DNA of 64,000 bases from CAJBVG01 sp943372995 (GCA_943372995.1 CALSAQ010000003.1:1-64000); one strand, 5' to 3'. Positions 26,424 to 34,980 are shown, numbered from the stretch's first letter. Numbers and translations are program-made. Notes: generated by a model from the sequence alone, not told the origin.

Positions 26424-27638
26424 ATGTTAAAACTTCCAATATATCTCGACAACAACGCTACGACTCCAATGGATCCTCGTGTGCTAGAAGCAATGTTGCC
26501 GTATTTTACAGAAAAGTTTGGTAATGCAGCGAGCAGAAATCATCCTTTTGGATGGGTGGCCGAAGAAGCGGTAGATTATGCTAGAGAGCAAATTGCAAAA
26601 TTAATCGGTTGTACAGAGAAAGAAATCATCTTTACCTCAGGAGCAACAGAATCGAATAACTTGGCAATAAAAGGGGTATTTGAGATGTATCAATCGAAAG
26701 GTAATCACATCATCACCCTTACTACAGAACACAAAGCGGTATTAGACACTTGTCATCATATCGAGAAATTAGGTGCAGAAGTAACCTATCTCGACGTTCA
26801 AGCGGATGGTATGGTCGATTTAGCTAAATTAGAGGCAGCCATCACACCTAAAACTATCTTGATTTCTATTATGTATGGAAATAATGAGATTGGTGTAGTT
26901 CAAGAAATTAAAAAAATATCAGAAATAGCTCGTAAACACGGGGTATTATTTCATACCGATGCCACACAAGCAGTGGGTAAAATTCCTGTAAACGTGGAAA
27001 CTGATGGAATCGACTTAATGTCGTTCTCTGGTCATAAAATGTATGGTCCGAAAGGCATTGGTGCACTTTACGTTCGTCGTAAAAACCCAAGAGTTAAAGT
27101 TACCGCTCAAATGGACGGAGGTGGTCACGAACGCGGAATGCGCTCGGGAACCCTAAACGTTCCAGGTATTGTTGGATTAGGTAAAGCAGCTGAAATTGCT
27201 TTAACAGATATGGAAAAAGATGCAAAACGTTTATCAGCATTAAGAGATAAACTAGAAAATGCATTGTTAAGCTTAGAAGAATCATATGTAAACGGAAATA
27301 AAGAACATCGTTTACCACATACTACAAACATTTCTTTCAAATATGTTGAAGGAGAAGGTTTAATGATGGCAATGAAAGATTTAGCAGTATCATCAGGTTC
27401 TGCATGTACATCAGCATCATTAGAACCATCGTATGTGTTGAAAAGCTTAGGATTGAATGATGACTTAGCACACTCTTCTATCCGTTTCGGATTAGGAAGA
27501 TTTTCTACAGAAGAAGAGGTAGATTATGCAATTGAGTGTACAATTAAAGCTGTAAATAAATTGAGAGACATGAGTCCTTTATGGGAGATGTTTAAAGATG
27601 GCATCGACTTGGATTCAGTAGAATGGGCAGAACATTAA
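26424..27638 (+). CDS. iscS: Cysteine desulfurase IscS
   Basis: This PLP enzyme removes sulfur from cysteine as a persulfide for Fe-S cluster and thiolated-tRNA synthesis. It has 404 residues. The start MLKLPIYLDNNATTPMDP is typical, the PLP lysine is K205 in FSGHKMYGPKG, and the active-site loop cysteine C328 is in SSGSACTSASLEPSYVL, the group I (IscS/NifS) pattern. The C-terminus ends SVEWAEH, matching the IscU-binding tail of IscS. Its stop codon lies inside the first unit of an octamer-repeat array that separates it from iscU. Confidence 0.97.
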   Translation: MLKLPIYLDNNATTPMDPRVLEAMLPYFTEKFGNAASRNHPFGWVAEEAVDYAREQIAKLIGCTEKEIIFTSGATESNNLAIKGVFEMYQSKGNHIITLTTEHKAVLDTCHHIEKLGAEVTYLDVQADGMVDLAKLEAAITPKTILISIMYGNNEIGVVQEIKKISEIARKHGVLFHTDATQAVGKIPVNVETDGIDLMSFSGHKMYGPKGIGALYVRRKNPRVKVTAQMDGGGHERGMRSGTLNVPGIVGLGKAAEIALTDMEKDAKRLSALRDKLENALLSLEESYVNGNKEHRLPHTTNISFKYVEGEGLMMAMKDLAVSSGSACTSASLEPSYVLKSLGLNDDLAHSSIRFGLGRFSTEEEVDYAIECTIKAVNKLRDMSPLWEMFKDGIDLDSVEWAEH

Positions 27639-27680
27639 TTAACACATTAACACATTAACAAATTAACACATTAACATATA
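27634..27680. repeat. Octamer tandem repeat between iscS and iscU
   Basis: About five imperfect units of ATTAACAC fill the gap, starting within the last iscS codons and ending about 12 bases before the iscU ATG. The same octamer occurs inverted at 47955-47988 and in degraded form at 35607-35640. Confidence 0.8.
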
Positions 27681-27691
27681 CACCCTTATAT

Positions 27692-28105
27692 ATGGCATAT
27701 TCAGATAAAGTAATAGATCACTATAACAACCCTAGAAATGTAGGGACGTTGGACAAAAGTAAAAACACCGTGGGTACTGGTTTAGTAGGTGCTCCTGAGT
27801 GTGGCGACGTGATGCGCCTGCAAATTGAAGTTGATGAGAACAATGTAATTAAAGATGCTAAATTCAAAACATTTGGATGTGGCTCTGCGATTGCTTCTTC
27901 ATCATTAGCTACAGAATGGTTGAAAGGTAAATCTATCGACCAAGCATTAGAAATTGATAACATGGATATCGTTGAAGAATTGGCTTTACCTCCAGTGAAA
28001 ATTCACTGCTCAGTATTGGCTGAAGACGCTATTAAAGCAGCGATAAACGATTTCCGTGTGAAAAATGGAATGGCACCAATAGAAACGGAAAAATCACACC
28101 ATTGA
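27692..28105 (+). CDS. iscU: Fe-S cluster scaffold protein IscU
   Basis: IscU is the scaffold on which IscS builds [2Fe-2S] clusters. At 137 residues it is of family length. Cluster ligands are visible: C37 and D39 in GAPECGDVM, C63 in FGCGSAIASS and C106 in IHCSVLA. The HscA/Hsc70-recognition motif LPPVK (99-103) is intact even though hscA and hscB are not in this operon, which implies that a client chaperone is encoded elsewhere. It is flanked on both sides by low-complexity repeat arrays. Confidence 0.97.
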   Translation: MAYSDKVIDHYNNPRNVGTLDKSKNTVGTGLVGAPECGDVMRLQIEVDENNVIKDAKFKTFGCGSAIASSSLATEWLKGKSIDQALEIDNMDIVEELALPPVKIHCSVLAEDAIKAAINDFRVKNGMAPIETEKSHH

Positions 28106-28187
28106 TTAATTACAAATTATAAATTACAAATTTTAAATGCCTGAAAACATTTGATTTAAAATTTACAATTTAAAATTTACAATTTAG
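28106..28187. repeat. Hairpin-forming AT-rich repeat between iscU and iscA
   Basis: Two arms of tandem AAATTTTAAATT(G/A)-type units face each other (28108-28138 and 28154-28185) with a 15-base loop. They match at 26 of 31 positions. The array fills the whole gap and ends directly at the iscA ATG. Confidence 0.8.
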
Positions 28188-28514
28188 ATGATAACAATTA
28201 CAGACAAAGCAAAATCGAAAATCACAGATTTGAAACAAAATGCAAATCTTGATAATAGTTTTTTTCTTCGTGTAGCAGTAGCTGGTGGAGGTTGCTCTGG
28301 TTTGTCGTATAAGCTCGATTTTGATAATGAAATCAAAACTGGCGACCAAGAATTCGAAGATAAAGGTGAGAAAATTGTACTCGACATGAAAAGCTTCTTG
28401 TACTTAGCTGGTACAGAATTAGATTTTTCTGATGGTTTAAACGGCAAGGGATTCAATTTTGTGAACCCAAATGCTTCCAGAACCTGCGGTTGTGGCGAAA
28501 GTTTTTCAGTATAA
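28188..28514 (+). CDS. iscA: A-type Fe-S cluster carrier IscA/HesB
   Basis: This 108-residue A-type carrier receives clusters or iron and passes them to target proteins. The three conserved cysteines are C36 in GGGCSGLSY and C100 and C102 in SRTCGCGESF. It starts MITITDKAKSKI, as usual for the family. It could also be annotated ErpA, but its position after iscU favours IscA. There is no room for a standard ribosome-binding site free of the repeat hairpin, so its translation may be low or coupled. The operon ends at a strong terminator 20 bases on. Confidence 0.94.
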   Translation: MITITDKAKSKITDLKQNANLDNSFFLRVAVAGGGCSGLSYKLDFDNEIKTGDQEFEDKGEKIVLDMKSFLYLAGTELDFSDGLNGKGFNFVNPNASRTCGCGESFSV

Positions 28515-28534
28515 ATAAGATTTTTTATTATTTT

Positions 28535-28569
28535 AGGTCTTCTCTACCCCAGAGAAGACCTTTTTTTTT
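28535..28569 (+). terminator. Intrinsic terminator of the isc operon
   Basis: AGGTCTTCTCT and AGAGAAGACCT form a perfect 11-bp stem with an ACCCC loop, followed by nine T residues. Confidence 0.92.
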
Positions 28570-28581
28570 AACTTATATATT

Positions 28582-30489
28582 ATGCAATTAACTGAACAAG
28601 CTACTATACCTCAATTACTACGCAATGTGGTAAAGTACATCCATCCAGAAACTGATACCTTTATGTTGGAAAAGGTGGGTGAACAATATATTCCTATCAC
28701 TTATAAAGAAACACTTGATAAAGCGGACGCCATTTCATCTTTCTTTTTAAGTAATGGAATACAAAAAGGTGATCGCATAGGTTTCATGATTGAAAACTGC
28801 CCAGAGTATGTATATTATGATCAGGCACTTCAGCAATTGGGTTGTATCAATGTATCTATTTACCCAACTCTTGCCGACGACGATGTTGAGTATATTATCA
28901 ATGATTCACAAATGAAAACGATTTTAGTAGGAAATCACTTCCTATTAAAAAAATTATTAAAAATTGCTCCTAATTGCCCTTCCTTAACTCATATCATTCC
29001 TAAATTCGACGATTATCCCAAAATTGCTGAACATTATACTGGTCCAGTTCGAGTACTGAGCCTAAATGAATTAATAAAAGAAGGTAATAAATCTGTTCAA
29101 GGACATAAAGAGATAATCAATAGAATGCGAGATGAAGTTTTACCATCAGACTTATCAGCATTAATATATACTTCTGGAACAACAGGTACCCCTAAAGGTG
29201 TAATGTTAACGCATCTAAATTTTTGTCATAATGTAAGAGTTTGTTTAATTCAAATTCCTCACATTACTTCAGAAGAAACATTCTTATCATTTCTTCCATT
29301 ATCGCATGTATTCGAAAGAACGGCAACTTATCATATTTGCTGTGCTCAAGGAAGTAAAATTGCATTCGCACAAAGCTTAGAATTATTGGGCAAAAACATG
29401 ATGGAAGTTCGTCCGACGGTGATGAACGTTGTCCCTCGTTTATTAGAAAAAATAAATGAGAAGGCCATGAAGAACGGAACTTCCGCTGGTGGCATTAAAG
29501 CGAAAATTTTCTTATGGTCACTAGCTATTGGATCTAAATATAGAAACACCGTTGAAGCTGGAAAATCGCCTAGCCTATTGCTAAGCATTCAACGAAATAT
29601 TGCCGACAAACTTGTGTTCTCTAAAATTAAAGAGAAAACAGGCGGGCGATTAAAATTCATGATTTCAGGTGGTGCTGCCTTACCTCAAAATATTGGTGAA
29701 TTCTTTGGAAATCTTGGCATCAAAATACTAGAAGGTTACGGCTTAACCGAAACTTCTCCTGTGATGGCAGTAACTGAATTTAACCGACAAGTATATGGCA
29801 CTGTAGGGAGAGTAATACCAGAAATTACTATTGGTATACAAGACCCTGATACAAAGAAAATCATTACTCAACAAACTCACGATACGTTCGACATGAACTT
29901 CGAAAGCGAAGAGGGTGAAATTATTCTTAAAGGTGATAACGTGATGAAAGGATATTGGAATAAACCAGAAGATACAGCAGTAGCAATAGATAAAGACGGT
30001 TGGTTCCACACTGGTGATATTGGGAAGTTTTATAAAGGGAACTTAAAAATTACTGATCGCATTAAAAATATGTTGGTAAATTCTTTAGGTAAAAATGTAT
30101 ACCCTACTCCTATCGAAAACATTTACTTAAAAAGTAATCGTATCGACCAATTATTTTTAATCGGAGATAAAAGAGAATACATCACAGCGATTGTTGTACC
30201 ATCAAAAGAAAATATGATGGAAAAATTTGGTTTAACGGAAGCTTATTTCCAAGAGCCTGATACTTTTATAACCGACGAAAATATTATCAACTGGATACAA
30301 GAAGATATTCGCAAACTCTCTCCGGAATTAGCCAAATTCGAACGCATCAAAAACTTTATCGTTAAAAGAAATCCATTTACAATCGACGACGGTGAAATGA
30401 CTCCTACTCTAAAAATTAAACGTAGAGTGGTAGAAAAGAAATTCGCTGCAGAAATTGATGAGATGTATTTGTTGGAAGAGGTTGAATAA
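28582..30489 (+). CDS. Long-chain fatty-acid-CoA ligase (AMP-forming)
   Basis: This enzyme activates long-chain fatty acids to acyl-CoA by way of acyl-AMP. It has 635 residues and the layout of the bacterial FadD15/ACSL-like branch. The P-loop-like motif LIYTSGTTGTPKGVMLTH is near residues 195-212, LEGYGLTETSPVM follows, and the DGWFHTGDIG hinge and the LKITDRIKNMLVNSLGKNVYP catalytic-lysine region complete the adenylate-forming fold. No signal peptide or membrane helix is present. It starts 12 bases after the isc terminator and ends, without spacer, at the stop of the RsmB-like gene on the other strand. Confidence 0.94.
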   Translation: MQLTEQATIPQLLRNVVKYIHPETDTFMLEKVGEQYIPITYKETLDKADAISSFFLSNGIQKGDRIGFMIENCPEYVYYDQALQQLGCINVSIYPTLADDDVEYIINDSQMKTILVGNHFLLKKLLKIAPNCPSLTHIIPKFDDYPKIAEHYTGPVRVLSLNELIKEGNKSVQGHKEIINRMRDEVLPSDLSALIYTSGTTGTPKGVMLTHLNFCHNVRVCLIQIPHITSEETFLSFLPLSHVFERTATYHICCAQGSKIAFAQSLELLGKNMMEVRPTVMNVVPRLLEKINEKAMKNGTSAGGIKAKIFLWSLAIGSKYRNTVEAGKSPSLLLSIQRNIADKLVFSKIKEKTGGRLKFMISGGAALPQNIGEFFGNLGIKILEGYGLTETSPVMAVTEFNRQVYGTVGRVIPEITIGIQDPDTKKIITQQTHDTFDMNFESEEGEIILKGDNVMKGYWNKPEDTAVAIDKDGWFHTGDIGKFYKGNLKITDRIKNMLVNSLGKNVYPTPIENIYLKSNRIDQLFLIGDKREYITAIVVPSKENMMEKFGLTEAYFQEPDTFITDENIINWIQEDIRKLSPELAKFERIKNFIVKRNPFTIDDGEMTPTLKIKRRVVEKKFAAEIDEMYLLEEVE

Positions 30490-31635
30490 TTAGCCAATTT
30501 GAGCTACAAACATCGTATCTGCTTTGTCGTTGTAGCCTTTTATGTATTCCATTTGCTCAATTTTAAGTTGATGTTTTTCTGCTAGGCGAGTTACAACTTG
30601 CTCATTTTCTTTCTCAAAAACAGAGCAAGTGATATATAAAAATGGTTTGCCTTTTTTAAGAAACTGTATCGCATTATCAGCTAAATCAAATTGCAGGTTA
30701 GCAAAATAGTTCACATTGGTTTCGTCTACCTGAACTATTCGTTCTGGTGTGCGTGCCCAAGTTCCAGAGCCTGTACAAGGGGCATCCATAATAATACCAT
30801 CGAAAGTTTCGGGCTCAAAGGATTGTATCTCTGCTTTTAAATCAATTAACCTTCGCTTATATTTTGTAATTCCAGCTTTTTTAAAGCGTTCATCTAAATT
30901 TGTTAAAATACTTTCTCTATTATCAGAGCACATTAAATACACATCGGCTTGTTTCTCTTTTAATAGCAAACTCTTGCCACCACTTGCCGAACAACAATCC
31001 CACCAATATTCGTTTACCTCTGGTTGTAGCCATTCTAATGTTTGTTGCGACGATTTATCTTGCACCTCATACAAATACTCTTGAGGCTCTTCTAACTTAC
31101 TCGCATTTGGTAATCGAAAACAATTTCCTTCTTGTTGGTAAGGAATATCTTGTGCTTGTAAAAAACTTTTTAGTTGCTCGTGCTTGCCCTTTATTGCTCT
31201 TAAAAACAAATCTGGTTGATGAAAATGTGATAAAATAAATTCATCGACCTTTATTTTGTTACTTATTTCAGAATGCAATGGAAATACATCGTTGATATCG
31301 AAATCTGAATATGTATTGGATAGAAAGTTAATCTTTTCTTGTATCGACAATGCTTGTAACTCTTCCCACTCTGGTTTAAACAAGGGTAATAATGTATTGT
31401 TGATTTCTGCATTGAGCAGCAACGCTATCATAAGGCGTTCCTCATAGCTTCGTTCTTTGCAAAGAAATCCAATTCGGAAATAAGCATACATCATATGACT
31501 CAGGTTTTTTCTATCCCTAGAGCCCATTTGTTTGTTACGTTTGAAAAATTCTTTTAGGTATTTCGATAAGGGCAGGTCGTGTTTATAATTCTCTAAACAC
31601 TCCAAAAAAATTCTTAATCTGTTTTGATGAATCAT
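30490..31635 (-). CDS. RsmB/NOP2-family RNA cytosine-5 methyltransferase
   Basis: This SAM-dependent m5C RNA methyltransferase probably acts on rRNA. It has 381 residues. The N-terminal helical region (RLRIFLECLENYKHDLPLSKYLKEFF) is shorter than a full NusB domain. The SAM-binding region is WWDCCSASGGKSLLL. The motif IV cysteine is in IIMDAPCTGSGTWARTPE and the catalytic motif VI cysteine in LYITCSVFEKENE. The exact target (16S C967, as in E. coli RsmB, or another site) cannot be told. Its ATG overlaps the stop of the upstream binding-fold gene (ATGA), and it is third in the guaA operon. Confidence 0.9.
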   Translation of the reverse strand: MIHQNRLRIFLECLENYKHDLPLSKYLKEFFKRNKQMGSRDRKNLSHMMYAYFRIGFLCKERSYEERLMIALLLNAEINNTLLPLFKPEWEELQALSIQEKINFLSNTYSDFDINDVFPLHSEISNKIKVDEFILSHFHQPDLFLRAIKGKHEQLKSFLQAQDIPYQQEGNCFRLPNASKLEEPQEYLYEVQDKSSQQTLEWLQPEVNEYWWDCCSASGGKSLLLKEKQADVYLMCSDNRESILTNLDERFKKAGITKYKRRLIDLKAEIQSFEPETFDGIIMDAPCTGSGTWARTPERIVQVDETNVNYFANLQFDLADNAIQFLKKGKPFLYITCSVFEKENEQVVTRLAEKHQLKIEQMEYIKGYNDKADTMFVAQIG

Positions 31636-32792
31636 GGCTGAAAACTTAATCCATCATCATTATACTTTAAAATAAACACCACTTGGTTGGTAGTATTGGA
31701 AGAGAACTTAGGGTAAGCAAAAACAGAACCTAAGCCAAATTGAACATTGTTCGATCTTTTGTTTCTCTCTTCGGAGAATAACCACGAATAAAACTTCATC
31801 TGATCAAATCCTCTAAACGACATTTCAGTGGGCTCTGTACCAAAAACTGTTCTATAGTTATATACATACTCCATCACTTTAGGTTCGTTGTAATTCACGT
31901 AGTATGATGAGCTAAGTGTTACCTTATATTTTATAAAAAGTGTTGGATCTATAGTTTGAAAGTCTAACCATTTAGGATGCACTAAAAGAGTAATAGGATA
32001 CTGTTCGTTTAATGTCTCTAAATACTTGAAAAGATTGATGGCGTATGCCTGATCGGCTGAAGGAATTAACAAATAATTCTCTTTTGTTTTCGACAGATTA
32101 CCTTCTATACTTCCATATCCTTTTTGAGAAGTTAAGATTTCTTTTCTTATCAATTTCTTTTCTACACTATCTATATACCTGTCGAAAGTTTTAGAATATC
32201 GGGTTTCTGCTAGTAATCCACTACGAACAATAATAACAGACTGACTCAGTTTTTTATCAATAAAATACTTCGCCATATTCACTGCGTGATTTTCTAAGCT
32301 ATTGTTGGCCATCACTACATCGGTAGCCTTAAACCCTGTAACAACTAATGGAGAGATGGGTGAAATTATTTTATGTTTTAATTGAGGATTCTTTTTGAGC
32401 AAAACTTTAATTTCTGATGGCTGGAAAGGGCCAATAATAAAGTCTGCCAACAACAAAAATGGATCTAAGGCAATAGTTTTTATTTGTAGAGTGTCTGATT
32501 GAGTATCGAATACTTTAATATCGAATGTATATCCTAATTTAGTTAATGAATCGGCTGCTAGTTTAACACCTCGGTAATAATCGATGGCAAGATTAGAAAA
32601 CTCAAATGATTTTTGATCAATATTAGCATCGTCATTAAGATTCTGGAAATTTAATGGTAAGATTAACGCTACTTTAAAACTTTTATCCTTAGCCCGACTG
32701 TCTGTTGGAAAAATCAGATAAAGTAATATAAAGAAAAAGTAGATAAGCTTATTCCCACTCAATGGTTGCAGGAGGTTTCGAACTAATGTCAT
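31632..32792 (-). CDS. Exported protein with periplasmic-binding type 1 fold
   Basis: This 386-residue protein has an N-terminal hydrophobic signal or anchor (NKLIYFFFILLYLIFPTDSRA). A fold like LivJ/LpoA-type binding proteins follows: FKVALILPLNF, LAIDYYRGVKLAADSLTKLG, LLLADFIIGPFQPSEI, then IISPISPLV and SVIIVRSG. In Bacteroidota such domains occur in LysM-bearing envelope proteins; no LysM is present here. The ATG at 32792 lies 44 bases inside guaA. A TTG at 32762 is an alternative that gives a shorter n-region, so the start is uncertain. Role unknown; it may sense or bind a cell-wall fragment or amino acid. Confidence 0.75.
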   Translation of the reverse strand: MTLVRNLLQPLSGNKLIYFFFILLYLIFPTDSRAKDKSFKVALILPLNFQNLNDDANIDQKSFEFSNLAIDYYRGVKLAADSLTKLGYTFDIKVFDTQSDTLQIKTIALDPFLLLADFIIGPFQPSEIKVLLKKNPQLKHKIISPISPLVVTGFKATDVVMANNSLENHAVNMAKYFIDKKLSQSVIIVRSGLLAETRYSKTFDRYIDSVEKKLIRKEILTSQKGYGSIEGNLSKTKENYLLIPSADQAYAINLFKYLETLNEQYPITLLVHPKWLDFQTIDPTLFIKYKVTLSSSYYVNYNEPKVMEYVYNYRTVFGTEPTEMSFRGFDQMKFYSWLFSEERNKRSNNVQFGLGSVFAYPKFSSNTTNQVVFILKYNDDGLSFQP

Positions 32793-34278
32793 ATACTACA
32801 CGGTTTACTCCTTTTACTTTGTTTATAATATCGTTTGATATTTTGGCTAATAAATCATACGGTAAATGCGACCAATCGGCAGTCATTCCATCTAATGATT
32901 CTACAGCTCTGATGGCAATAACATGTTCGTAGGTTCTTTCGTCGCCCATAACACCTACCGATTGAATCGGTAGAAATATTGCACCTGCTTGCCATACTTT
33001 TTCATACCATCCCGAATTTTTTAAATTCTCAATGTATATCGCATCTGCTTCTTGTAAGATAGCAATTTTTTCTTTGGTAATCTCTCCTAGTATTCTAATG
33101 GCTAAACCAGGACCTGGGAAAGGATGTCTGTTCAATATTTTGGGATCAATTCCTAAGCTATGGCCTACTCTTCTCACTTCATCTTTAAACAAAGTATTTA
33201 GAGGCTCAACTACTTTTAATTTCATATAGTCGGGAAGTCCACCCACATTATGATGAGATTTTATTGTTGCTGAAGGACCTTTAACCGAAACCGATTCGAT
33301 AACATCGGGGTAAATCGTACCTTGACCAAGCCATTTTGCATTTTCAACAGTATGAGAAGCTTCATCGAAAACATCGATAAATACTTTCCCTATAGCTTTA
33401 CGTTTTTGTTCGGGATCAGACAATCCTTTCAGAGCCGAATAAAACAATTCTTTGGCATCAACCCCACGAACATTTAAGCCCATGTGTTTATAGGATTCTA
33501 ATACTTCTTCAAATTCGTTTTTACGAAGTAACCCATTGTCAACAAAAATACAATGTAAGTTAGTTCCAATTGCTTTATGCAATAATACTGCGGCTACAGA
33601 AGAATCAACTCCACCTGATAAACCTAATATTACTTTATCGTCGCCTAACTTCGACTTTAACTCTGCAATAGTAGTTTCAATAAACGAATCTGGAGTCCAA
33701 TCTTGTTTACATCCACAAATTCCAACTAAGAAATTATATAATAAATGTTTGCCTTCTGTAGAATGTGTTACCTCAGGATGGAATTGAATACCATATGTAT
33801 TTGTTCCTTTTATGTGATAAGCCGCAATTTTTACCGACTCTGTACTTGCAATCACCTCAAAATTAGAAGGAATCTCAGTTATAGTATCGCCATGCGACAT
33901 CCAAACTTGTGAATTTAGACTTACTGCAGAAAGTAAATTGTTTTCGTGGTTTACAAAGCTAAGGTTTGCTCTACCATACTCACGAGTATTAGAAGGCTTT
34001 ACGTTTCCTCCAGACTTTTGAGCAATTAGTTGAGCGCCATAACATACGCCTAAAAGCGGGTAATTTACTGCAATGCTCTGAAAATCAACTTCAGGAGCAT
34101 TTTCTTCACGTACTGAATGTGGGCTGCCTGAGAGAATTACCCCTTTTACATCAGCATTTAAACTTGGAACCTTGTTGTAGGGATGAATTTCGCAGTAAAT
34201 GTTCAATTCTCTAACTCTGCGGGCTATCAATTGTGTAAATTGAGAGCCAAAATCGAGGATAATAATTTTTTCAGGCAT
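32749..34278 (-). CDS. guaA: GMP synthase (glutamine-hydrolysing)
   Basis: GuaA converts XMP to GMP using glutamine and ATP. At 509 residues it is full length. The class I glutamine amidotransferase domain has the nucleophile cysteine in LLGVCYGAQLIAQ and the HPEVTHS histidine/glutamate. The ATP pyrophosphatase P-loop is LGLSGGVDSSVAAV, and the C-terminal dimerisation domain ends SKPPATIEWE. A TAACTTTG box at 34283-34290 sits 4 bases before the ATG, so the message may be leaderless. An octamer-repeat array lies directly upstream of that box. Confidence 0.98.
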   Translation of the reverse strand: MPEKIIILDFGSQFTQLIARRVRELNIYCEIHPYNKVPSLNADVKGVILSGSPHSVREENAPEVDFQSIAVNYPLLGVCYGAQLIAQKSGGNVKPSNTREYGRANLSFVNHENNLLSAVSLNSQVWMSHGDTITEIPSNFEVIASTESVKIAAYHIKGTNTYGIQFHPEVTHSTEGKHLLYNFLVGICGCKQDWTPDSFIETTIAELKSKLGDDKVILGLSGGVDSSVAAVLLHKAIGTNLHCIFVDNGLLRKNEFEEVLESYKHMGLNVRGVDAKELFYSALKGLSDPEQKRKAIGKVFIDVFDEASHTVENAKWLGQGTIYPDVIESVSVKGPSATIKSHHNVGGLPDYMKLKVVEPLNTLFKDEVRRVGHSLGIDPKILNRHPFPGPGLAIRILGEITKEKIAILQEADAIYIENLKNSGWYEKVWQAGAIFLPIQSVGVMGDERTYEHVIAIRAVESLDGMTADWSHLPYDLLAKISNDIINKVKGVNRVVYDISSKPPATIEWE

Positions 34279-34282
34279 GGCA

Positions 34283-34290
34283 CAAAGTTA
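34283..34290 (-). promoter_or_regulatory. -7 promoter box immediately before guaA
   Basis: TAACTTTG on the minus strand ends 4 bases before the guaA ATG, the same geometry as at 25477-25484. The expected -33 position falls inside the AAATGTGC repeat array and reads TTTA rather than TTTG. Confidence 0.4.
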
Positions 34291-34293
34291 AGA

Positions 34294-34349
34294 GAAATGT
34301 GCAAATAAGTAAATGTGCAAATGCGTAAATGCGAAAATGTGCAAATTGA
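34294..34349. repeat. Octamer tandem repeat upstream of guaA
   Basis: About six imperfect units of AAATGTGC (AAATGTGC, AAATAAGT, AAATGTGC, AAATGCGT, AAATGCGA, AAATGTGC) lie between the guaA promoter box and the stop of the dCMP deaminase gene, ending about 10 bases from that stop. Confidence 0.8.
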
Positions 34350-34358
34350 AAATGAATC

Positions 34359-34805
34359 TCAATACATTTTCACGTCGACTCCGAATTTCTTGAGAAAATC
34401 AACCCCCTCATCGCTAGACAAACCTTTGTATTCGGCATACGATTTCTGGAAAAAAACATGTTTAATCCCAGATGAAAAAATTAGTCGAGCACATGAAATA
34501 CAAGGCGACAAAGTAGTATAAAGTGTTGCTCCTTCTAATGTAGAGCCATTTTTTGCTGCAAATAAAATAGCATTCTCTTCGGCATGTAGGGCTAAAGAAC
34601 AACTCCCTTTGGAATCTCTTGGGCAACCCTGCTCAGGCCACTCCTCGTCGCAATTATGCGTACCCGCAGGAGGTCCATTATAACCAATTGAAATAATTCT
34701 GGTATCCTTCACTAGCACAGCACCCACCTGAGCCTTAATACAATGAGAGCGTTGTGCAAGCTCTCCTGCTAAATTCATGAATATTTGATCAAAACTAGGT
34801 TTCAT
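34359..34805 (-). CDS. Deoxycytidylate (dCMP) deaminase
   Basis: This zinc enzyme deaminates dCMP to dUMP, the precursor of dTMP. It has 148 residues. The zinc site is H74 and catalytic E76 in ALHAEENAI, with C102 and C105 in SPCISCARLIF. GYNGPPAGTHNCDEE is typical of dCMP deaminase (ComEB type) rather than cytidine or tRNA adenosine deaminases. The gene is tightly bracketed by repeat arrays: one ends about 10 bases beyond its stop and another begins 3 bases before its ATG, so its leader consists of repeat sequence. Confidence 0.93.
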   Translation of the reverse strand: MKPSFDQIFMNLAGELAQRSHCIKAQVGAVLVKDTRIISIGYNGPPAGTHNCDEEWPEQGCPRDSKGSCSLALHAEENAILFAAKNGSTLEGATLYTTLSPCISCARLIFSSGIKHVFFQKSYAEYKGLSSDEGVDFLKKFGVDVKMY

Positions 34806-34807
34806 TT

Positions 34808-34900
34808 TGAATTGTGAGTTGTGAATTGTGAATTGTGAGTTAAACTGTTATTCGAACAACGAGTTACGAACTACGAGCAACGAATTACGAGTTACAAATT
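34808..34900. repeat. Two abutting heptamer arrays upstream of the dCMP deaminase gene
   Basis: At 34808-34842 there are about five units of GTGAATT/GTGAGTT. After a 10-base gap, 34852-34900 holds about six units of YACGARN (same family as the array at 12452-12556). The rest of the 175-base gap to lysE, from 34901 on, is AT-rich with nothing else recognised. Confidence 0.8.
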
Positions 34901-34980
34901 AAAGCAAAGTAAACAAAATTCAATTTAAAATACATTAACTATTCTTGTAAGTTGATGTTTTTTTCCTCATTTTAGCAAAG

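Noticed and set aside
30749..31238. Two overlapping open frames of about 110 residues opposite the RsmB-like gene
   Set aside because: Both are antisense to a gene with all catalytic motifs; composition is Ser/Cys-rich and random, with no start signals.
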